Shown piece after piece: positions 7,500-14,267 of a stretch of DNA of 18,160 nucleotides (within the stretch, counting starts at the first letter, position 1; every line of letters starts with the position of its first letter). The notes beneath the pieces were generated by a model, which was not told where the DNA came from, made no database searches, and worked only from the letters and a program-made list of their open reading frames with translations. The position numbers and the translations under genes are program-made. The stretch comes from Actinomycetes bacterium (GTDB lineage Bacteria > Actinomycetota > Actinomycetes > Actinomycetales > Cellulomonadaceae). The DNA is taken from positions 1 to 18,160 of the forward strand of contig JAEWQZ010000112.1 in the NCBI GenBank assembly GCA_023460255.1, given 5' to 3'.

Positions 7500-7885
7500 T
7501 CCACCGGCCCCCGCGGCGCGGGCACGACTCTCGCCTCCCGGGAGGTGCCGACCACCGTGTACGCGCTGCCGCACGCGGGGCACTCGAGCCGCAGGCTCTG
7601 GTCCCGGCCGACGGCGAGCGGACGCAGCCCGGGCACGGCGGACGACACCGTCGGCCCACCATCCGGCCCGGTGCGCACCTCACGGCGTCCGGCGCCGTGT
7701 CCCACAGTCGTCGTCACGTCCGCGACGGACGCCACACAGGCGGGGCAGACGGCCGTGACACCGGCACCCAGTCCCACGGGACCGTCGTCGGCGACGTACG
7801 TGTCGCGGGCATAGGGCCAGCCGCCCGCGAGCAGCCAGGCGAGCACGCCGAGCCCTGCGAGGACCAGCATCGTGGACTCAGGCAT
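7496..7885 (-). CDS. Membrane-anchored protein with two CPAC motifs (possible zinc ribbon), unknown function
   Basis: A 129-residue protein. Residues 5–22 (TMLVLAGLGVLAWLLAGG) form one hydrophobic segment, probably an uncleaved N-terminal anchor. Two identical CPAC motifs occur at C47/C50 and C101/C104, 50 residues apart, enough for one four-cysteine metal site. Between them lies a flexible stretch rich in G, R and V. The N terminus lacks the lysines or arginines of a classical signal peptide. The ATG at 7885 has a strong GGGAGG Shine-Dalgarno 5 nt upstream. It is monocistronic, convergent with the MBL gene and downstream of gntR on the same strand. I do not recognise a family. A redox role for the CxxC motifs is an alternative to zinc binding. 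Confidence 0.75.
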   Translation of the reverse strand: MPESTMLVLAGLGVLAWLLAGGWPYARDTYVADDGPVGLGAGVTAVCPACVASVADVTTTVGHGAGRREVRTGPDGGPTVSSAVPGLRPLAVGRDQSLRLECPACGSAYTVVGTSREARVVPAPRGPVD

Positions 7886-8124
7886 CGGTGCCTCCCGCCC
7901 CTAGGCAACGTTCGCGGCACCGGCCTGCCACCGGCACCCGGGGCCGAGGTCACCCTCGACCCGCACCACCATTATCGGCACACCACGCGCCGACATGAGC
8001 CCCGCGGCGAAAAAGACCTACCCTTGACCGGTTCAAAAGCGCGTCACGATGTGAGCGAGCACATCCCAATTGCACAAAGGTCAGGGCATACGGGCTAAAC
8101 GGGACAGGTCGACCGCCCCCAGAG
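7886..8124. other. Non-coding gap between gntR end and the CPAC-protein gene: possible promoter and small inverted repeats
   Basis: I see no gene in this gap. On the minus strand GATAAT (complement of 7971–7976) is a good -10 for the CPAC gene, with a leader of about 80 nt and no clear -35. Upstream of it are the near-palindrome TTGACCGGTTCAA (8024–8036) and the perfect inverted repeat GATGTG-N6-CACATC (8048–8065). Five T on the minus strand at 8014–8010 follow the first of these and might end gntR transcription. AGGTCGAC (8106–8113) and GTCGACCT (8134–8141) form a wide inverted repeat across the gntR stop. This gap is visibly more AT-rich than its surroundings. Confidence 0.4.
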
Positions 8125-8955
8125 TCAGGAGACGTCGACCTCTCCAAGGCCGTTCAGTTCGGCCGGACGCAGCCGCTGCGGCTTCCCGGCCGCGGCAGCA
8201 CGCGGCCGGCGGTGCACGACGGCGCCGATCTGCATCCGCTCGGGGTTCACCCACACGTCGGAGTACTCGATCGGACGACCGCCGACGAGGTAGGTGATCT
8301 GCTCGAGGTAAAGGATCGGACTGTGGACCGCCACGTTGAGGCGGGATCCGATGAGGTCGGTGGCCGCGATCGCGGTGAACGTACGTCGGCCGTACTCGAT
8401 GTCGAGCTGGCAGTCGACCTCGAGGAACGCGAAGAGCGACCTGCTGGTGAAGTCGACGCTCTCGAGGCCGGCCAGGCCATCGATCCGCAGGTAGTTGACC
8501 AGATAGGCGATCGGGCCCTTGTCGTCGGAGCGCAGCCGCTCCAGTCGAAGGATGGTCTCTCCCGCGCGGAGGTCCAGCAGTGCCGCGATCGGCGCCGATG
8601 CCGGCTGGAGGTCCTGAGCGAGCACAGCCGTGGTGAACGTGCTCCCGCCGCGGCCCAGCTCATCGGAGATCGTGCTGAGCTCGGAGGCGAACGGGGCCTC
8701 GAACCTGCGTGACATGACGTACGTGCCACGGCCGTGAACGCGCCGAAGCAGGCCCTCACCGGTGAGCAGGTCGAGCGACTTGCGCAACGTGCCACGGGAG
8801 ACCCCGAGGCGCCGTGCGAGATCGGGCTCGGACTGCAGCCGGTAGTGCTCGGGCCACTCCCCCGTCTCGACACGGTCGCGCAGCACGGCGGCAACCTGCA
8901 GGTACATGGGGACGTGGTTGTCCGGGTCCAGTCCAGGGTTGTCTAGTGGCGCCAT
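8125..8955 (-). CDS. GntR-family (HutC subfamily) transcriptional regulator with UTRA domain
   Basis: A 276-residue regulator. The N-terminal winged helix-turn-helix (about residues 14–78) shows VPMYLQVAAVLRDRV, LQSEPDLARRLGVSRGTLRKSL and the wing VHGRGTYVM. The UTRA effector domain (about 95–240) includes the typical RLRSDDKGPIAYLVNYLR and PIEYSDVWVNPERMQI. HutC regulators bind small molecules, often sugars or their phosphates, and usually repress a neighbouring catabolic operon. Being divergent from the kinase/aldolase/nucleoside hydrolase operon makes that operon the likely target, with a pentose or pentose phosphate as likely inducer (inference). I chose the ATG at 8955: it lies 7 nt after a TACACT hexamer, fitting a leaderless mRNA, and the wHTH begins at a normal distance. 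A longer start at 9018 would overlap the operon promoter. Confidence 0.93.
   Translation of the reverse strand: MAPLDNPGLDPDNHVPMYLQVAAVLRDRVETGEWPEHYRLQSEPDLARRLGVSRGTLRKSLDLLTGEGLLRRVHGRGTYVMSRRFEAPFASELSTISDELGRGGSTFTTAVLAQDLQPASAPIAALLDLRAGETILRLERLRSDDKGPIAYLVNYLRIDGLAGLESVDFTSRSLFAFLEVDCQLDIEYGRRTFTAIAATDLIGSRLNVAVHSPILYLEQITYLVGGRPIEYSDVWVNPERMQIGAVVHRRPRAAAAGKPQRLRPAELNGLGEVDVS
8938..8946. promoter_or_regulatory. GTTGTCTAG box at the start of gntR, candidate autoregulatory operator
   Basis: GTTGTCTAG matches eight of eight bases of GTTGTCTA found at 9039–9046 in front of the divergent operon. It lies about 10–18 nt inside the gntR coding region, just past its predicted transcription start, where a bound repressor would block transcription. 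I noticed no other copy of this octamer in the window by eye. Confidence 0.4.
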
Positions 8956-8962
8956 GTGCGTG

Positions 8963-8968
8963 AGTGTA
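8963..8968 (-). promoter_or_regulatory. Putative -10 element (TACACT) of leaderless gntR
   Basis: Reading the minus strand, TACACT is followed by seven bases and then the ATG at 8955, with no Shine-Dalgarno, so the transcript should start at the ATG. A TTCACA-like -35 lies 19 bp upstream, which is suboptimal spacing. Confidence 0.45.
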
Positions 8969-9011
8969 CCGGCTAGCCCCCTCTTCCTGTGAACTTGCGG
9001 TCCGCGACCTC

Positions 9012-9040
9012 TTGACACCGCATCAACGGTTGTTCATAGT
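9012..9040 (+). promoter_or_regulatory. Sigma-70-type promoter of the nucleoside cassette
   Basis: A perfect -35 TTGACA at 9012–9017 and a 17-bp spacer precede CATAGT at 9035–9040, a 4/6 match to TATAAT. The predicted start is near 9047, giving a leader of about 30 nt that contains the GGGAGG ribosome site. This is the best promoter in the window. The -10 is embedded in the 10-bp repeats described separately. Confidence 0.7.
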
Positions 9041-9058
9041 TGTCTACAGTCGTTCATG
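9029..9058. promoter_or_regulatory. Three contiguous 10-bp direct repeats overlapping the promoter, candidate GntR operator
   Basis: The units are GTTGTTCATA (9029–9038), GTTGTCTACA (9039–9048) and GTCGTTCATG (9049–9058), head to tail with no spacer. They cover the end of the spacer, the -10 and the likely transcription start, ideal for repression. The 10-bp period places all copies on one face of the helix. The middle unit shares GTTGTCTA with the box inside gntR. CAACGGTTG (9024–9032) is a small palindrome at the upstream edge. Confidence 0.5.
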
Positions 9059-9076
9059 CGCGCCAAGGGAGGAAGC

Positions 9077-10027
9077 ATGCATGTGACTGTCGTCGGCGGC
9101 TACGGCCGCGGCATCTCGTTCTTCGTCGATCAAGCCCCCCACGGGGGCGAGACCCGCAGCCACGCGCGTCTTCTGGAGACGCACGGTGGCAAGGGGTCCA
9201 ACCAGGCGGTAGGCACGGCACGGCTCGGTGCGCCGGTGTACCTGGTCACCGCGATCGCCGATGACGCCGGCGGCACCATGGGACGCGAGCTGTGGCGCAC
9301 CGAGCACGTCGATGCCACTGGGGTGCGCGTGCTGGAGGGCAGCACCATGACCGGCGCCATCATCACGGACGCCAGTGCGGAGAACCGGATCGTGATCGCT
9401 GACGGGGTCCTCGGCGAGATCTCCCCGGCCGACATCGATGCCGTCGCGGACGTCTTCACCGGGGCCACGGTGGTCCTGGTGTCCTGCGAGATCGCCGCCC
9501 CTGCGGCAGGACGCGCCCTGCGCCTCGGGCACGATGCCGGCGCACTGACCATCCTGAACCCGGCCCCCGTGCCCGACCTCGAGCACATCGACTTCACGTG
9601 CGTCGGCGTCCTGACCCCCAACCAGAGCGAGGCCGCACTCCTGCTGGGCCTCGCCCCGGACGACATGGGCAGGCCGGAGGAGGTCGTCGACGCTCTCCGC
9701 GCCCGCTACGACGTCACCGTCGTGATGACGCTCGGCGACGACGGCGCTGTTGCCGCGCCTCGCGCGGGCGGGATCCTGCGGGTTCCCGCGTACCGCCCGA
9801 GCCGGGTCGTCGACACCACCGGTGCCGGCGACTCCTTCAACGCCGGCCTGGCGGTCGGGCTCTTCCACGGGCTCGACCTGCCGGACGCGATGCGCCTCGG
9901 GGCTGTCTGTGGCGGTCTTGCGGTGACCGAACGTGGCGTCATACCGGCCCTCCCGAGCCGCTCGGCAGTCGTCGCCGCCCTGCTGGACGCGGGCGAGCAC
10001 GACCTGGCCGCAGCGCTCCCCGACTGA
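9077..10027 (+). CDS. PfkB-family carbohydrate kinase (ribokinase-like) with altered sugar-binding motif
   Basis: A 316-residue cytosolic kinase, first gene of the cassette. PfkB signature 1 is visible as HGGKGSNQAVGTARLGAPV at about residues 36–54. Signature 2 is DTTGAGDSFNAGLAVGL, with catalytic base D252 and anion-hole GAG. The N-terminal ribose-contact motif of ribokinase (GSINADL) reads GGYGRGI at residues 7–13, so the Asn and Asp that hold the sugar hydroxyls are both Gly. Ribose is therefore an unlikely best substrate; with the DeoC-like gene next door, 2-deoxyribose or a modified pentose is plausible (inference). ATG 9077 follows GGGAGGAAGC. ATG 9056 (seven codons longer) is in frame but lies inside the operator repeats. 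The aldolase gene follows 33 bp later. Confidence 0.85.
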   Translation: MHVTVVGGYGRGISFFVDQAPHGGETRSHARLLETHGGKGSNQAVGTARLGAPVYLVTAIADDAGGTMGRELWRTEHVDATGVRVLEGSTMTGAIITDASAENRIVIADGVLGEISPADIDAVADVFTGATVVLVSCEIAAPAAGRALRLGHDAGALTILNPAPVPDLEHIDFTCVGVLTPNQSEAALLLGLAPDDMGRPEEVVDALRARYDVTVVMTLGDDGAVAAPRAGGILRVPAYRPSRVVDTTGAGDSFNAGLAVGLFHGLDLPDAMRLGAVCGGLAVTERGVIPALPSRSAVVAALLDAGEHDLAAALPD

Positions 10028-10060
10028 CCTGCAGATCCACCTCACCGAGAAGGAAGACCC

Positions 10061-10759
10061 ATGAACGAACGTCTTGCGCCCGAGCTCATCACCGAGCCAC
10101 GGCAGCTGGCCCCCTACCTCCAGCACACCCTGATCAGCATCGGCACCACGCGCGAGCAGGCGATCAAGCACGCCGAAGAGACGCTCGAGCACGGCTTCGA
10201 CGCCGCCATGGTGGCCGGCTCGGTCGTGCCCGTGACCGCGGACGTGCTCCGCGGCACCGGTGTCGGCATCGCCTCGGCGCTCGACTTCCCGACCACCGGG
10301 GTGATGACCTCCGCCGGGAAGGCTGCCGAAGCGGCCGAGCTCGTCCGCCTGGGCGCGACCCAGATCGACATCGGCGTCCAGATCGGCTGGCTCAAGGACG
10401 GTCGCTACGACGACTTCAGGAACGACATCGCCGGTGTCGTGGCCTGCGGTGTGCCGATCAAGGTCATGCTCGAGCTCCCGCTGCTGACCGAGGCGGAGAA
10501 GGAGGCGGCCGTCGAGCTGTCGATCGAGGCCGGTGCCGCATTCCTCAAGAACGCCTCGTCGGGCGCGATCGAGAAGGCTTCGGTCGAGTCGATCTCCTAC
10601 CTCGTCGCACGCGCCCCCGAAGGAGTGAAGGTCAAGGCCTCCGGCGGGATCTCCACCTTCGAGCACGCACTCAGTCTGATCCGCGCCGGTGCCTCGCTCG
10701 CCGGGTCGTCGAACTCCGTGGCGATCGTCACCGGCGACGCCGGATCGGACAGCTACTAG
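10061..10759 (+). CDS. DeoC-like (deoxyribose-phosphate aldolase family) class I aldolase, divergent
   Basis: A 232-residue TIM-barrel aldolase. The family enzyme cleaves 2-deoxyribose 5-phosphate to acetaldehyde and glyceraldehyde 3-phosphate through a Schiff base. The catalytic set is kept: D103 in QIDIGVQIGWLKDG, Schiff-base K163 in FLKNASSG and K192 in VKVKASGGI, with spacing close to E. coli D102/K167/K201. E138 in KVMLELPLL is also kept. Several signature segments differ: DHTLLKP is QHTLISI (21–27), the GFPLG-type segment is LDFPTTG (74–80), and KTSTGF after the Schiff-base Lys is KNASSG. It is thus active-looking but may have another substrate. GAAGGAAG precedes the ATG. A small hairpin separates it from the next gene. 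Confidence 0.85.
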   Translation: MNERLAPELITEPRQLAPYLQHTLISIGTTREQAIKHAEETLEHGFDAAMVAGSVVPVTADVLRGTGVGIASALDFPTTGVMTSAGKAAEAAELVRLGATQIDIGVQIGWLKDGRYDDFRNDIAGVVACGVPIKVMLELPLLTEAEKEAAVELSIEAGAAFLKNASSGAIEKASVESISYLVARAPEGVKVKASGGISTFEHALSLIRAGASLAGSSNSVAIVTGDAGSDSY

Positions 10760-10766
10760 CCCAGCT

Positions 10767-10780
10767 CGGGGATCTCCCCG
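10767..10780. other. Small hairpin CGGGG-ATCT-CCCCG in the deoC-like/nucleoside hydrolase gap
   Basis: A 5-bp all-GC stem with a tetraloop, just after the aldolase stop (10757–10759) and 29 bp before the next start. There is no T-run, so an mRNA-stability or processing element is likelier than a strong terminator. Confidence 0.35.
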
Positions 10781-10808
10781 CCACACCCATCCATGAAAGG
10801 TGCATCAG

Positions 10809-11744
10809 ATGACCCTGCGACTGATCCACGACACCGACACGGCCCAGGATGACGCGTTCGCCCTCATGATCGGCCTGCGGCACCCGAACACACGGGTCGA
10901 AGCGGTGACGATCAACTACGGCAACGTCGGCTTCGACCAGATGGTCGAGAACGCGCTCTACACCATCGAGGTCGCCGGCTACGGCGGACAGGTTCCTGTG
11001 TACGAGGGCTGCCGCCTCCCGCTGATCGCACCCTTCGATGACTCGTCCTACGTTCACGGGGTCGACGGGTTCGGCGGTGCGAACTTCCCGAAGGCCGCCC
11101 AGCGACCCGAGACCGAGAACGCCGTGACGGCGCTGATCCGACTCATCAACGACAACCCGGGTGAGTTCACGATCATCGCTCAGGCACCGCTGACCAACCT
11201 CGCCTGCGCCGTTGCCGCCGATCGTTCGATCGCCGGGAAGGTCAAGGACCTCTTCATCATGGGTGGCACGAACAACGCCGTCGGCAACATCACCGCGGCC
11301 GCCGAGGCGAACTTCTGGCACGACCCCGAGGCGGCGAAGATCGTCCTGGCGGCCGGCTTCCCCGTCACCCTGGTGACCTGGGACCTGACCATGACGCAGG
11401 GCCGGTTCAGCCCCGAGCAGCTGCGCATCATCGAGGAGCTCGACACCCCGCAGTCGCGCTTCTTCACGCGCGCCAACCGGGCCAGCGTCGAGTACGTCGA
11501 GAAGACGCACGGCGTGAAGGGCAGCACCCACCCCGACTCGATCGCGGCCGCCATCGCGGTGGAGCCGGCGATCGTCAAGAAGGCCACCGAGTACTACGTC
11601 GACGTCGAGACCTCTCCCGGCATCACCCAGGGCTACATGCTCGTGGACGCCGTGCACCGGTCGGGCCATGAGCCCAACGCACGCGTCGTCGAGGAGATCG
11701 ACCAGGACCTCTTCTTCCGCACGATGGTCAACGCTCTGTCCTGA
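10809..11744 (+). CDS. Nucleoside hydrolase (IunH family), variant active site
   Basis: A 311-residue protein that would hydrolyse the N-glycosidic bond of a nucleoside to base plus free pentose. The calcium-binding N-terminal motif is present as HDTDTAQDDAFAL, with D8, D10 and D15. APLTNLACAVA, the substrate segment AEANFWHDPEAA and the downstream acidic ligand (D243) are also present. Where classical enzymes have HDPLA, this one reads H241-P242-D243-S. The calcium-ligand Asp is kept but the usual neighbouring catalytic His is Pro, with a His one residue earlier. The subfamily with DTDTA-type motifs exists, so this may be a subgroup trait. The ATG at 10809 has GAAAGG 8 nt upstream; a GTG three codons earlier is less likely. 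It shares the operon with a second, canonical hydrolase at 13265. Confidence 0.88.
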   Translation: MTLRLIHDTDTAQDDAFALMIGLRHPNTRVEAVTINYGNVGFDQMVENALYTIEVAGYGGQVPVYEGCRLPLIAPFDDSSYVHGVDGFGGANFPKAAQRPETENAVTALIRLINDNPGEFTIIAQAPLTNLACAVAADRSIAGKVKDLFIMGGTNNAVGNITAAAEANFWHDPEAAKIVLAAGFPVTLVTWDLTMTQGRFSPEQLRIIEELDTPQSRFFTRANRASVEYVEKTHGVKGSTHPDSIAAAIAVEPAIVKKATEYYVDVETSPGITQGYMLVDAVHRSGHEPNARVVEEIDQDLFFRTMVNALS

Positions 11745-11786
11745 CCTTCCCCCAACGCCAACGATCCTGAACAAGGGAGCTCGATC

Positions 11787-13226
11787 ATGTCTTCGAACGC
11801 CGAAATCGAGGCGGGAAAGCCGCCGATGACCCGTGGGCGCACCGTCGCCCTGGTGACCGTCCTGATCCTGGGCGTGCTCTCCTACCAGCTGAACTCGAGC
11901 ATGCTCAACCCGGCTCTGCCGGACATGGCGGAACGACTCGGGACGAGTGTGGACTCGATCTCGCAGGTCGTGTCCCTGTTCTTCCTCGCCGGCGCCGTCG
12001 GCGGTGTGGTCCTTGCGCGGTGGAGCGACTTCATCGGCCGACGCCGGATGTTCCTCATCGTGCTGAGTCTGCTCGCCGTCGGCACGCTGGTCGCCATCGT
12101 CGCCACGAGCCTGCCCATGCTGCTGGTGGGACGCGTCCTGCAGGGTGCGACGGCTGCGGCCTTCCCGCTGGCGTACATCATCCTCAACGAGAACCTGTCC
12201 AGGGCGGCCTTCGGCACAGCGATGGGTGTGATCACCGCGGTCAACGGCGGCGTGGGAGGCGTCGACGCCTACGCGGGCGGACTGCTCACCGACACGTGGG
12301 GCTACCGCTCGATCTTCGTCACGATCTTCGTGTTCGGGCTCATCGGCCTCTTCGCCATCTGGAAGGTCGTCCCCCGCGACGGCGCACCCCGCTCGGTCGG
12401 GACGATGGACTGGTGGGGCGCCGTCACGTTCTCGATCGGGCTGATCGGCGTGACGTACTACGTCACCGAGGGCTCCGCGAACGGCTGGCTGGCACCACAG
12501 TCGCTGCCCTACCTGGCCCTTGCCGCCGTCGCGTTCGTCGCCTTCTGGCTCGTCGAGAAGCGGGTCTCCTCTCCGCTCGTCACGGTGGAGCACCTGCGCT
12601 CACGTCAGGTGTGGCCGGTCATGGCCACCACCGTGCTTGCGCTCTCCGGGATCTTCGCCGTCCTCAACTTCACCCTGATCATCTTCACCCAGGACGAGGG
12701 CGCCGGGCTCGGCATGAGCGCGAGCAGGTCGGCTCTCGTCGTGCTGCTGCCCGCGGCCCTGATCGGAGTCGCAGCAGCCCCGGTGGCCGGCTGGCTCGCC
12801 GGCCGCTACGGCTGGCTCCGCGTCCTGCGCGTCGGTCTGCTCATCTGCGTCGCAGCCATCGTCGCGATGGCGGCCGTCCCGGCGTCGTTGCCGGTGATCA
12901 TCCTCGGCGTCGTCCTCTTCGGCATCGCCTACTACGGGCTCACGCTCACCACGATCAACGGGCTCGGCGTCCTGCAGTCCCCGAAGGCTGAACCCGGGAT
13001 CCTGCCCGGGCTCAACGGCGCCATGTTCGGCATCGGAGCGAGCCTCGGCATCGCGCTGGTCGCTCCCGCCGTCGGCCTGGGAACGCGCGGCGGCTACGTC
13101 ACGGCGCTCGTGATCTCCGTGACCATCACCGTTCTGGCCTTCGTCGCGAGCCTGTTGATCAAGCCCACCGAGGAGTCCCTCGGTACGGCCAAGGCACCCC
13201 AGGTCGCCGTTCCGCAGGCGCACTAG
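11787..13226 (+). CDS. MFS transporter with about 14 membrane segments (DHA2-like), likely nucleoside or pentose transport
   Basis: A 479-residue integral membrane protein; I count about 14 hydrophobic segments, the DHA2-type number. Motif A lies between segments 2 and 3 as LARWSDFIGRRRMF, and VGRVLQGATAAAFPL is the motif-B region. The antiporter motif C in segment 5, normally ending GPxxGG, reads DAYAGG (residues 160–165), so the Gly-Pro that marks proton-coupled exporters is missing. DHA2 members are mostly drug exporters, but its position between two nucleoside hydrolases, and the lost motif C, argue for uptake of the pathway substrate (inference). Export of a free base is the alternative. 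GGGAGCTCGATC precedes the ATG. It is 42 bp after the first hydrolase and 38 bp before the second. Confidence 0.9.
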   Translation: MSSNAEIEAGKPPMTRGRTVALVTVLILGVLSYQLNSSMLNPALPDMAERLGTSVDSISQVVSLFFLAGAVGGVVLARWSDFIGRRRMFLIVLSLLAVGTLVAIVATSLPMLLVGRVLQGATAAAFPLAYIILNENLSRAAFGTAMGVITAVNGGVGGVDAYAGGLLTDTWGYRSIFVTIFVFGLIGLFAIWKVVPRDGAPRSVGTMDWWGAVTFSIGLIGVTYYVTEGSANGWLAPQSLPYLALAAVAFVAFWLVEKRVSSPLVTVEHLRSRQVWPVMATTVLALSGIFAVLNFTLIIFTQDEGAGLGMSASRSALVVLLPAALIGVAAAPVAGWLAGRYGWLRVLRVGLLICVAAIVAMAAVPASLPVIILGVVLFGIAYYGLTLTTINGLGVLQSPKAEPGILPGLNGAMFGIGASLGIALVAPAVGLGTRGGYVTALVISVTITVLAFVASLLIKPTEESLGTAKAPQVAVPQAH

Positions 13227-13264
13227 GCACCGATGAGCACGCACGGGAAGAAGGTGAGGACGTC

Positions 13265-14260
13265 ATGACTCCGTCCGACAACGGTGGCGGCCTGGGCATC
13301 CGGCCCGTCTACTACGACTGCGACACCGGGATCGACGACTCGATGGGGCTGGCCTACCTGCTCAGCTCACCGGAGATCCGGCTCGTCGGCGTCGGCACGG
13401 TCAGCGGGAACACCGATGCCCGCCAGGCCGCGGAGAACACTCTTCGCCTCCTTGGCCTCGACGGCCGGGCGGACGTCCCCGTAGCGATCGGTGCCACCCA
13501 CTTCCTGACCCACGAGTACCAGGGCGGGCCCACCGAGATCCACGGCGACAACGGCGTGGGCAACGTCGACCTGCCTCCCGTCGACCTCCGCCCCGTGACG
13601 GAGTCCGCCGCGGAGATGATCGTCCGCCTGTCCCGCCACTACGAGGGGCGCCTGGAGATCATCTCGGTCGGCCCGATGACCAACCTCGCGCTGGCCCTGC
13701 AGCTCGACCCTGAGCTGCCGGCCCGGGTCATGCAGGTGACGTCGATGGGAGGCGCGGCGCTCGCCCCGGGCAACGCGTCGCCGGTCGGGGAGGCCAACGT
13801 GTGGAACGACCCGGAGGCCGCGGCCATGGTGGTGGCCGCGGCCTGGCCGGTGACGCTCGTCGGGCTCGACGTCACCCTCGAGAACGTCCTCGAGGAGTCC
13901 CATCGTGCCCAGCTCATCGCCTCCGAGCGGCCGTTGGCCCGGGCGATCGGGGAGATCCTGGACTTCTACTTCGACTTCTACCTGCCGCAGTACGGACGAC
14001 GCTGCAGCGCACTGCACGACCCGCTGGCCGCCGCGATCGGTGTCGGCAGCATCGTCCCGGTGGACTCGCCGTGGGTGGACGTCCAGGTCGACGCCACGGA
14101 CGGACCCGGACGCGGACAGACGATCGCCGATCTGCGAGGCCAACGTCTGGGGCCCGTCGATCACCCCGGTGCGCACACCCGGATGGTCCTTGCCACCGAC
14201 CGGAAGCTGCCGGATATCCTCGTCGAGCGACTGACCGGATCAGCGCAGGTCCGGAGGTAG
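13265..14260 (+). CDS. Nucleoside hydrolase (IunH family), canonical active site
   Basis: A 331-residue hydrolase of the inosine/uridine nucleosidase fold. All key elements are canonical: DCDTGIDDS at the N terminus (D18, D20, D24, D25), a DNGVGN segment, VGPMTNLALAL, the ribose-contact GEANVWNDPEAA and ALHDPLAAAIG with H251 (catalytic acid) and D252 (calcium). It should release ribose from a nucleoside; base preference cannot be read from the sequence. It differs clearly from the hydrolase at 10809 in motifs and length, so the two are not a recent duplication. GGTGAGG precedes the ATG. The ribokinase gene begins only 7 bp after its stop, pairing hydrolase with kinase: ribose out, ribose 5-phosphate next. 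Confidence 0.93.
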   Translation: MTPSDNGGGLGIRPVYYDCDTGIDDSMGLAYLLSSPEIRLVGVGTVSGNTDARQAAENTLRLLGLDGRADVPVAIGATHFLTHEYQGGPTEIHGDNGVGNVDLPPVDLRPVTESAAEMIVRLSRHYEGRLEIISVGPMTNLALALQLDPELPARVMQVTSMGGAALAPGNASPVGEANVWNDPEAAAMVVAAAWPVTLVGLDVTLENVLEESHRAQLIASERPLARAIGEILDFYFDFYLPQYGRRCSALHDPLAAAIGVGSIVPVDSPWVDVQVDATDGPGRGQTIADLRGQRLGPVDHPGAHTRMVLATDRKLPDILVERLTGSAQVRR

Positions 14261-14267
14261 ACAGGCC

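Noticed and set aside
8048..8065. GATGTG-N6-CACATC as a Crp/GlxR-type site
   Set aside because: The actinobacterial Crp site is TGTGA-N6-TCACA (16 bp); here the halves are two bases too close and the inner A/T pair is missing.
9039..9058. Repeats as the start of a CRISPR array
   Set aside because: Units are 10 bp with no spacers, only three copies, and no cas genes are present.
9056..9076. ATG at 9056 as the kinase start
   Set aside because: It lies inside the operator repeats about 9 nt after the predicted transcription start, without a ribosome site; ATG 9077 follows GGGAGGA.
10728..12593. Minus-strand 621-codon frame opposite the hydrolase and transporter genes
   Set aside because: Shadow of two conserved genes; the H/R/D-rich translation has no recognisable domain.
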